A stretch of 5,351 nucleotides of DNA from Thermoplasmata archaeon (GTDB lineage Archaea > Thermoplasmatota > Thermoplasmata > UBA184). Where the stretch lies: positions 1-5,351 of the forward strand of contig JASHYU010000141.1 of NCBI GenBank assembly GCA_030042855.1, read 5' to 3'. The position numbers and the translations under genes are program-made. This document shows positions 1 to 4,771 of the stretch, piece after piece. The notes beneath the pieces were generated by a model. The model was not told the origin of the DNA and did no database searches. It was given only the letters and a program-made list of their open reading frames with translations. Position 1 is the first letter of the stretch; each line of letters starts with the position of its first letter.

Positions 1-2
1 AG

Positions 3-182
3 GCGATCTTGACGCACCTCGCCGAAGGGTACATCGAGTTCCACGCCCAGGAGGGCAACGAGGGGATTCTCAGGTTCCTCCGGATTCCGAAATGGGTCGA
101 CGGGCGATTCGTGGACCGCAACATCTACTATAGTTTCGACGGTAAGCGTATTGCGATCGACCTGCGGAGCCGCGTGCTCTAG
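3..182 (+). CDS. C-terminal fragment of an unrecognised protein (5' end outside window)
   Basis: An open frame enters from the left edge and ends at TAG 180-182, giving the last 59 residues of a protein (AILTHLAEGYIEF...IDLRSRVL). Codons are G/C-ending like those of the genes downstream, which supports real coding. The tail looks like an amphipathic helix followed by alternating hydrophobic and charged residues (IEFHAQ, ILRFLRI, RNIYYSF, KRIAIDL) that suggest beta strands. I do not recognise the family. The stop lies 21 nt before the start of the AAA ATPase on the same strand, so the two are probably co-transcribed and the product may be a functional partner of the ATPase; that link is inferred from position only. 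Confidence 0.7.
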   Translation, partial: AILTHLAEGYIEFHAQEGNEGILRFLRIPKWVDGRFVDRNIYYSFDGKRIAIDLRSRVL

Positions 183-188
183 CACGTC

Positions 189-203
189 GAGGGGGACACG
201 GGA
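189..203 (+). promoter_or_regulatory. Ribosome binding site of the AAA ATPase gene
   Basis: A G-rich Shine-Dalgarno-like run, GAGGGGG at 189-195, lies 8 nt before the ATG at 204. It supports that ATG as the start and implies translation from an internal site on a message shared with the upstream gene. Confidence 0.55.
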
Positions 204-1244
204 ATGCCCGGACTGACCTACGAGCGCTACGGTCTCACCGGCAACCCGTTCCGCGACCTCGCGACCGAGAACCTCGAGGACGTCACGCTCTTCCACGTGA
301 ACCAGGACGTCGACCAGAGCCTGCAGTCGATCCGCGAGGAGGTCTACGACAAGGAGAATCGTGCGGTCCTCGCGCTGATCGGCGAGCTCGGCGCGGGGAA
401 GACCGAGCGCCTGCGCTTCACGCTGGCCGAGGCCCAGGAGCGGAAGGCGTTCGCCGTCTACTTCGATCTCACCGAGAAGACCCCGTGGGTCCTCCGGGGC
501 CTGGCCCAGGAGTTCGGCAAGGCCGCCAAGGAGTCCGGTCTGATCAAGGCGTTCGGCGGACCGTCGTGGATCCGGCGGATGGCCGCGCTCGAGAAGATCA
601 AGGACGAGAAGTACGATCCTTCCGAGGCCGGGAAGACGATCGCCCTCGCCCTCAGCGAGAGCGCCCCCTCATTCCTGCTGCTCAACGACCTCCACAACCT
701 CATCGAATCGCGGGAGGTCGACGCCTTCGTACGCGTGCTGCAGGAGGTCGCGAACGGCATCAAGCCCGGCGTGCTCGTGATGTTCTCGTGCTACACGAGC
801 TACCTCCCATGGATCGCGGCCAACCACCCCGCCTTCGCCCAGCGGATCAACCGGACGTTCCTCCTGACGCGCCTCAAGGACGATGAGGCGGCCCTCCTGA
901 TCGCGAAGAAACTCCTGGTAAAGCGCGTCGTCGAGGACCTCGACCCCACGTTCCCATTCGATGGCGAGGCGGTGTCCACCATGAACGGCGCCAGCGGCGG
1001 GAATCCCCGCCGTCTGCTCGAGCTGGCCGACCTGGTCATCGAGTACGCCGTGGCCCACCGGGCCTACCGGGTCGACAACGACCTCGTCCTCACGGTGCTG
1101 GCCGCCCGACGCACCTCCGATACCCTGCTCCCCCCGGTGAAGCCGGCCTCGCCGGGCGCTCCGGTCGTCTCGTCCTCCCAGGCGCGCCCGGCCCCGGCCG
1201 GAAGGAGCCCCGTCCCGAATTATCGGGAGAGCGAGGCGCACTAG
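204..1244 (+). CDS. AAA ATPase of the ExeA/Cdc6-like type
   Basis: This 346-residue protein carries a single P-loop ATPase domain of the AAA type seen in ExeA/GspA, TniB and Orc1/Cdc6-like proteins. The N-terminus (YERYGLTGNPF, residues 6-16) matches the 'YGLxxNPF' entry motif of ExeA-like ATPases. Walker A is GELGAGKT at 60-67. The Walker B strand is FLLLNDLHNL at 157-166, with Asn161 where an Asp is usual. A sensor-1-like strand follows at 190-196 (VLVMFSC), then FAQRINRTFLLTRL at 211-224, and a sensor-2-like GNPRRLLELA at 266-275. Residues from about 303 to the end are a Pro/Ala/Ser-rich, probably disordered tail. There is no signal peptide or membrane segment, so it should be cytosolic. 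It follows the upstream fragment by 21 nt. The family couples ATP binding to DNA or protein remodelling; the target here is unknown. The ATPase class is secure, the role is not. Confidence 0.88.
   Translation: MPGLTYERYGLTGNPFRDLATENLEDVTLFHVNQDVDQSLQSIREEVYDKENRAVLALIGELGAGKTERLRFTLAEAQERKAFAVYFDLTEKTPWVLRGLAQEFGKAAKESGLIKAFGGPSWIRRMAALEKIKDEKYDPSEAGKTIALALSESAPSFLLLNDLHNLIESREVDAFVRVLQEVANGIKPGVLVMFSCYTSYLPWIAANHPAFAQRINRTFLLTRLKDDEAALLIAKKLLVKRVVEDLDPTFPFDGEAVSTMNGASGGNPRRLLELADLVIEYAVAHRAYRVDNDLVLTVLAARRTSDTLLPPVKPASPGAPVVSSSQARPAPAGRSPVPNYRESEAH
1213..1228. repeat. 6-bp inverted repeat inside the last codons of the AAA gene
   Basis: TCCCGA and TCGGGA form perfect arms around a 4-nt ATTA loop, ending 16 nt before the ATPase stop. 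In this very compact convergent junction (stops 21 nt apart) it could be a transcript-end hairpin, but there is no T-rich tract and six pairs in GC-rich DNA can occur by chance. Confidence 0.3.
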
Positions 1245-1265
1245 GGACGCCGTCGGCCCGGGGTG

Positions 1266-2285
1266 TTACGCGGCCGAGCTGCAGTCGAGGACCAAGGCGC
1301 CCGCGACCTTCCCAGTCTTGAGTTCACTCAAGGCCTCGTTCGCGTGAGCGAGGGGCCGGACGCTCACCGTACTCTCGAGCTTCAGGCGGTTCGCGAGCGC
1401 GAGGAACTCCCGGGCATCCTCCCGCGTGTTCGCCTCCACGCTGAGGAGGGTCCGTTCCCCGAACAGGAGGCGGTCGTAGTCGATCTCGGGGATCGGGCTC
1501 ATGTGGATGGCCGCGATCGAGAGCTTCCCGCCCCGCTTGAGCTCGTGCAGCGCCTGGACCACCACCTCTCCGACCGGGGCGAAGACGACCGCGCTGTCGA
1601 GCGTGGGCGTCGGCGACGCCGACCGGTTGTCCGGGGAGAGGACGACCTCGGAGGCACCCAGACTCCGCGCGAGCTCGGAATGGGTCGGGTTCCGGGTGTA
1701 CGCGACGGTTTCGTAGCCCAGCTTGGCGGCGAGCTGTAGGGTGAGATGGGCCGACCCGCCGAAGCCGAAGAAGCCGATGCGCTCCCCTGGTCGGGGAAGG
1801 GCCACCTTGAGCGCCCGGTACCCGATGATCCCGGCGCACATCCACGGGGCCTGACGGGCGGCGTCTCCCTCCGGCAATCGGAACACGTACCCCTCGTCCC
1901 CGGTGACGTACCCCGCGTAGCCCCCGTTCACCGAGTAGCCGGTGAACACTTTGTTCTCGCAGAGGTTCTCTCGCCCCGTCACGCAGAACTCGCACCGACC
2001 GTCGGTCCGGTGCAGCCACGGGACCCCCACGCGATCCCCCTCGGAGAGCGTGGAGACCTCTCGGCCGACCTTCTCCACGCGTCCGACGATCTCGTGACCC
2101 GGGATGACGGCGGGAAGGAGTGGGGGCAGGTCCTGCTCGACCACGTGAAGGTCGGTGCGGCAGATGCCGCATTTATCGACACGCACCAGCACCTCCCGCT
2201 CGCCCGGGACCGGGACCGGCGCCTCCTCCTCGTCGAGCCACCGGTCGCCGCGAACGGCCGCCGGCCGGAAGACCATGGCTCTCAT
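1266..2285 (-). CDS. Zinc-dependent alcohol dehydrogenase, MDR superfamily, CAD2-like branch
   Basis: The 339-residue product is a full-length medium-chain dehydrogenase that interconverts alcohols and aldehydes using a nicotinamide cofactor. Catalytic zinc ligands are visible: Cys42 in CGICRTD, His64 in GHE (with Glu65) and Cys150 in WMCAGIIGYRALK. The structural-zinc loop at 95-109 keeps Cys98, Cys101 and Cys109, but the first ligand position is Asp95. The Rossmann motif is GFGGSAH at 174-180. The second strand ends in YTRN (196-199) with no acidic residue, which favours NADP(H) by inference. Phrases such as CAGIIGYRALK, FGFGGSAH, VFAPVGE and IHMSPIPEIDYD are typical of the CAD2-like zinc alcohol dehydrogenases. 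Start ATG 2285 is chosen because a GGAGGG lies 9 nt upstream; a second Met at residue 4 is less well placed. It is divergent from the zinc-ribbon gene and convergent with the AAA gene, so it is probably monocistronic. The physiological substrate cannot be told from sequence. Confidence 0.95.
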   Translation of the reverse strand: MRAMVFRPAAVRGDRWLDEEEAPVPVPGEREVLVRVDKCGICRTDLHVVEQDLPPLLPAVIPGHEIVGRVEKVGREVSTLSEGDRVGVPWLHRTDGRCEFCVTGRENLCENKVFTGYSVNGGYAGYVTGDEGYVFRLPEGDAARQAPWMCAGIIGYRALKVALPRPGERIGFFGFGGSAHLTLQLAAKLGYETVAYTRNPTHSELARSLGASEVVLSPDNRSASPTPTLDSAVVFAPVGEVVVQALHELKRGGKLSIAAIHMSPIPEIDYDRLLFGERTLLSVEANTREDAREFLALANRLKLESTVSVRPLAHANEALSELKTGKVAGALVLDCSSAA

Positions 2286-2419
2286 CCCGTCGTTCCCTCC
2301 GCCGCGGACTCCACCGTGGCGAGTCGGTCAAAACGCCGGTCTCGCATAACGGGTCGGGACGGCCGTGCCGGCCGCACGCGTACCGTTCTAAGCGCGAGGA
2401 ACGTGACCGCGGTACCGCG
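2286..2419. promoter_or_regulatory. Divergent promoter region between the dehydrogenase and zinc-ribbon genes
   Basis: These 134 bp must contain both promoters. Minus strand: GGAGGG (2295-2300) is the ribosome binding site of the dehydrogenase, and a T-rich patch at 2327-2337 (GCGTTTTGACC read on the minus strand) lies where an archaeal TATA box could give a short leader. Plus strand: the most AT-rich patch is GTTCTAAG at about 2384-2391, some 30 bp before the ATG at 2420; with no close Shine-Dalgarno, this would fit a leaderless or near-leaderless message. Dyads: CGTGC/GCACG around a 5-bp centre at 2364-2378, and a perfect 12-bp palindrome at 2408-2419 touching the start codon. Box assignments are tentative. 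Confidence 0.4.
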
Positions 2420-2914
2420 ATGCCGGCGGAGTCCGGGACGCCACGAACCTGCCCCGCGTGCGGCCGAGCCCTACCGGACGGTGCGACCGTCTGCCCCGAC
2501 TGTCAAGGGCCGGTTCCCGGGACCGACCCCCGGGAGCTCCATCCCCTGATCGAGGGGCAGGAGCGCGGGTACGACGAGCCCACGCCGGACGAATCCCCTA
2601 CGCTCGACGAGTTCGGGGCGACCTCCCTTCCTCCGGCCACTCGCCGGTCGCCGCTCGGCATCATTCTCCTGTCCGTCGGGTTGGCCCTCCTGCTCTCCGG
2701 GATAAGTCTGGTCATCGCCGGAGACCTCATCTCCCACTCCGTCTCGTCGTTCAACCAGCAGTGCGCGCAGGTCCCGGGATGCCATCCCGAGGTCGACCCT
2801 AGCGGGGGTCTGTACGCCGGGGGCACCGGACTGGTCGTCGGCGGGGTGATCCTTGCGTTCTTGAGTTATCGCCGAGGACTGCTCTGGAAGCCGGCGGTCG
2901 ATCCGACCGAGTAG
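2420..2914 (+). CDS. Zinc-ribbon membrane protein with two transmembrane segments
   Basis: This is a hypothetical protein of 164 residues. The N-terminus has a zinc ribbon: Cys11-x2-Cys14 and Cys25-x2-Cys28 in CPACGRALPDGATVCPDC. An acidic, Pro-rich linker (about 30-75) leads to two hydrophobic segments, about 79-100 and 130-149. Basic residues after the second span (SYRRGLLWK) put both ends in the cytoplasm, leaving a loop of about 30 residues outside that contains Cys115 and Cys121, a possible disulfide. The ATG at 2420 is chosen because the zinc ribbon begins directly after it; the frame stays open further upstream, but that stretch would encode low-complexity Arg/Pro-rich sequence and overlap the divergent dehydrogenase gene. 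Small zinc-ribbon plus membrane-anchor proteins are common in archaea and mostly uncharacterised. A scaffold or sensor role is conceivable, but I cannot assign a function. Confidence 0.85.
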   Translation: MPAESGTPRTCPACGRALPDGATVCPDCQGPVPGTDPRELHPLIEGQERGYDEPTPDESPTLDEFGATSLPPATRRSPLGIILLSVGLALLLSGISLVIAGDLISHSVSSFNQQCAQVPGCHPEVDPSGGLYAGGTGLVVGGVILAFLSYRRGLLWKPAVDPTE

Positions 2915-2917
2915 TCC

Positions 2918-2929
2918 GGCCGTTCGGCC
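2918..2929 (+). other. Short hairpin just after the zinc-ribbon stop codon
   Basis: GGCC-GTTC-GGCC forms a short stem 3 nt after the TAG, followed by CTCCCT. It could mark the transcript end, but no T tract follows, so a terminator call is weak. Confidence 0.25.
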
Positions 2930-2935
2930 CTCCCT

Positions 2936-3041
2936 GCGACGGGCGGCAGCCGAGCAAGGCGGCTTGTCCCAGGCGGTCGTCCTCCAGTGAGTTCCCGTAG
3001 ACTTCGCTAGTTCGGTTCGAAACGTATTTGCCGCCCGTCGC
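2936..3041. repeat. 13-bp perfect inverted repeat enclosing 80 nt
   Basis: GCGACGGGCGGCA at 2936-2948 is the exact reverse complement of TGCCGCCCGTCGC at 3029-3041. The enclosed 80 nt contain a smaller stem (AGCCG 2948-2952 with CGGCT 2960-2964), but this shares base 2948 with the long stem. The right arm also overlaps a local hairpin, GTCGCCC 3037-3043 with GGGCGAC 3051-3057. The long-range and local pairings therefore exclude each other over 3037-3041. It fills most of the gap between the zinc-ribbon stop and the phosphoesterase start. It could be a structured RNA, a switchable leader on a read-through transcript, or a DNA-level dyad. It does not fold as a tRNA or 5S rRNA. Confidence 0.55.
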
Positions 3042-3053
3042 CCCGTCCCAGGG
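3019..3053 (+). promoter_or_regulatory. Candidate archaeal promoter of the phosphoesterase gene
   Basis: The sequence CGAAACGTATTTG around 3018-3030 is the only AT-rich patch in this gap: a purine-rich run followed by a TATA-like box centred near 3026. The expected start site, about 25 bp downstream, falls near 3050, leaving a leader of about 25 nt before ATG 3076. The box overlaps the end of the right arm of the 13-bp inverted repeat, so the dyad could affect promoter access. Confidence 0.35.
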
Positions 3054-3075
3054 CGACCCACCACCGTGGACCGTT

Positions 3076-4494
3076 ATGCCGAGGAACCCGGCGTTTCCTC
3101 TACCGCAACCCCTGTTCGACGAACCGGTGTTCACGGAGGGGAGGCCCACCCCCGATCCGACCCGTTTCAAAGTGCCCCACCCGTCCGACGCCCGGCTGTA
3201 CGAGCAGATCCAGCAGCTGCTCTACGAGGACGTCGTCGGTTTCCCGCGTTCCCGCGCCCCCGCGAACGCCCTCTACTCCCTCGAGACGGTCTGGGGACCG
3301 CACGGGCCCGAGGTCGTCCAGCCCGAGGTCGTCCAGACGATCCGGTCCGCCGGCCGCGCTGTCTTCCACATGGTGGGCGACATCGGCGCGACGACGATGG
3401 CGAAGTACCCCGGGGAGCTCCGGGTCTCCGACGTGATCACGGCCGACTGCCACACCTCGCCGCCCGAGGACCGGCCCGCCTTTCTCTACATCCTGGGCGA
3501 CGTGGTCTACGATTTCGGCGAGGCGCAGTACTACTACGACGAGTTCTACGAGCCGTACCGGAACTATCCCGGCCCGATCCTCGCGATCCCGGGGAACCAC
3601 GACTCGTTCATCGTTCCCGGAACCCCGCCCGCGGCGGAACCCTTGGTCACGTTCCAGAGGAACTTCTGCGCGACCGAACCGGTCGTGACGCCCGAAGCCG
3701 GTTCGCTCCACCGGACGGCGGCGACCGAGCCGGGCGTGTACTTCGCGCTCGAGGCGCCCTACGTGCGGATCCTGGGCCTCTTCAGCAACGCCCTCGAGGA
3801 TCCCGGGGTGATCTCGAGCGAGAACGGCCAGTGGGCCACGATCCCGGATTATCAGCTCGAGTTCTTGACCGCCCAGCTCGCCCGGGCGAAGCAGGAGAAC
3901 TATCCGGGGGCGCTCCTGATCGCGACCCATCACCCTCCGTTCAACTATGCCCCGGCGTCCTCGACCTCCGGCGGGGGTGGGACCCACGGGGGGAGCCCCC
4001 GGATGCTCGCGGACATCGACACGATCTGCAAGGCCGAGGGTGTCTACCCTCACGCGTTCCTGTCGGGTCACGCGCACAACTACCAACGCTACACGCGAAC
4101 GGTCCGGTTCGCGGGCGGGGACTATCAGGTCCCGTTCCTCGTCTGCGGGGACGGGGGCCACGGCATCGACAAGCTGGTCCAGTCCAGGCTCGGAGCGGTC
4201 GCCCGGGAACCGAAGAACGGGGCGGATGTTTCGTACCTCGACACCCGACCCGTGGTCGACGCGAGCGGGCTCGTGCTGGACCGGCACGACGACCGAACGT
4301 ACGGCTATCTGCGGGTGGCAGCGGACGCGTCGACGATCCGCTTCGAGTTCTACCAGGTCGGCCCGGACGCGGCTCGACGGCAACCGGCCGACGTCGTGAC
4401 CGTGGACGTCGCCCGGCATGTCGTCCAGCCGGACTCGGGTCGGGCGAGAACGCCCGACCGTTCATCAGGGACCACGCGACGGCCACGAGTCTGA
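3076..4494 (+). CDS. Purple-acid-phosphatase-type metallophosphoesterase
   Basis: The 472-residue product is a dimetal phosphoesterase of the calcineurin-like fold with all five purple acid phosphatase blocks. Taking ATG 3076 as residue 1 these are GDIG (Asp102), GDVVY (Asp142, Tyr145), GNHD (Asn174, His175), ATHHP (His285) and GHAH (His332, His334). The Tyr in GDxxY is the Fe(III) ligand that colours these enzymes. Further family-like text includes GVYFALEAPYVRILGLFSNALEDPGVISS and a C-terminal strand pair (GYLRVAADASTIRFEFYQV). It should hydrolyse phosphate esters or anhydrides; the substrate is unknown. The roughly 100 residues before motif I show no signal peptide, no membrane span and no obvious fibronectin-like domain, so a cytosolic location is predicted, unlike most studied family members. 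An in-frame TTG at 3028 would add 16 residues but would place the TATA-like box at its start codon, so ATG 3076 is preferred. The last 20 or so residues are Arg/Pro/Ser-rich and likely disordered. Confidence 0.9.
   Translation: MPRNPAFPLPQPLFDEPVFTEGRPTPDPTRFKVPHPSDARLYEQIQQLLYEDVVGFPRSRAPANALYSLETVWGPHGPEVVQPEVVQTIRSAGRAVFHMVGDIGATTMAKYPGELRVSDVITADCHTSPPEDRPAFLYILGDVVYDFGEAQYYYDEFYEPYRNYPGPILAIPGNHDSFIVPGTPPAAEPLVTFQRNFCATEPVVTPEAGSLHRTAATEPGVYFALEAPYVRILGLFSNALEDPGVISSENGQWATIPDYQLEFLTAQLARAKQENYPGALLIATHHPPFNYAPASSTSGGGGTHGGSPRMLADIDTICKAEGVYPHAFLSGHAHNYQRYTRTVRFAGGDYQVPFLVCGDGGHGIDKLVQSRLGAVAREPKNGADVSYLDTRPVVDASGLVLDRHDDRTYGYLRVAADASTIRFEFYQVGPDAARRQPADVVTVDVARHVVQPDSGRARTPDRSSGTTRRPRV
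3307..3336 (+). repeat. Perfect tandem duplication of a 15-bp unit inside the phosphoesterase gene
   Basis: CCCGAGGTCGTCCAG occurs twice back to back (3307-3321 and 3322-3336), in frame, encoding PEVVQ-PEVVQ at residues 78-87, shortly before the first metal-binding motif. Perfect identity at synonymous positions suggests a recent duplication or slippage product. Confidence 0.85.
4438..4459 (+). repeat. 9-bp perfect inverted repeat (hairpin) near the 3' end of the phosphoesterase gene
   Basis: GGTCGGGCG (4438-4446) and CGCCCGACC (4451-4459) pair perfectly around an AGAA tetraloop, giving a very stable stem that ends 33 nt before the TGA at 4492-4494. It lies in the codons of the poorly conserved tail. 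It could protect or define the transcript 3' end, but no U-rich tract follows. Confidence 0.6.
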
Positions 4495-4720
4495 CGCGCC
4501 CGTGCGGATCGAACTCCGGTGGGGGCCGAACCACGTTGGGGGGCGGTCCTCGACCGCACCGGCCCGGTGAAGGAGTTCGGTACACCAGAAGTGGTCGAGT
4601 GACCGCCGAGCGAGGGGGCTGCGGGTCCGACCGCCTCAAGGAAGGCTCGTCGGTTCGGGGAGCTCCGGGGGAATCGACGGTTGCGGGCCGGCGATCCACG
4701 CCTTGGGACGGGGACCGACC
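4495..4720. other. Non-coding gap between the phosphoesterase and amidohydrolase genes
   Basis: I see no credible gene here. Open frames crossing it on either strand are continuations of shadow frames, Arg/Pro/Gly-rich, without start signals. The only local structure of note is a small perfect hairpin, GCGGTC-CTC-GACCGC at 4543-4557. No tRNA, no known riboswitch signature and no T-rich terminator was recognised. Confidence 0.5.
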
Positions 4721-4771
4721 CTAGTTCATATTCCGCCCCAACCTGACCTCCCGCCAAGGTACGGTGAAGCC
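4721..4771 (+). promoter_or_regulatory. Candidate promoter and ribosome binding site of the amidohydrolase gene
   Basis: CTAGTTCATATTCC at 4721-4734 holds a TATA-like core (TCATATT, centred near 4728), in sharp contrast with the GC-rich surroundings. Transcription would then begin near 4754. GGTGA at 4763-4767 matches the archaeal anti-Shine-Dalgarno core and ends 4 nt before the GTG at 4772, which decides that start; an earlier GTG at 4764 is in another frame. Confidence 0.5.

Noticed and set aside
2120..2419. Upstream extension of the zinc-ribbon frame by 100 codons.
   Set aside because: The extension is Arg/Pro-rich and overlaps the divergent dehydrogenase gene and its promoter; the zinc ribbon begins right after ATG 2420.
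1746..2549. Plus-strand open frame opposite the dehydrogenase.
   Set aside because: It is an antisense shadow; the minus strand encodes a full-length enzyme with conserved zinc and cofactor motifs.
2941..3037. Possible class II tRNA: a 7-bp acceptor-like stem, a CCGAGC...GGCGG D-arm-like stretch and GGTTCGAAA resembling a T loop.
   Set aside because: The 5 nt on either side of TTCGAAA do not pair, the anticodon stem does not form, and the D loop lacks its GG. The acceptor-like pairing is part of the longer 13-bp repeat.
3028..3075. TTG 3028 as the phosphoesterase start.
   Set aside because: It lies within the TATA-like box, has no ribosome binding site, and adds only a Pro-rich leader; ATG 3076 is a better fit.
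3100..4419. Long minus-strand open frame (439 codons) opposite the phosphoesterase.
   Set aside because: Its translation is Arg/Val/Asp/Gly-rich with no recognisable motif, as expected for the antisense of a GC-rich gene. The plus strand carries complete catalytic motifs.
3066..4724. Plus-strand open frame of 552 codons overlapping the phosphoesterase and the following gap.
   Set aside because: It is a +1-type shadow with Arg/Gly/Pro-rich low-complexity translation and no ribosome binding site.
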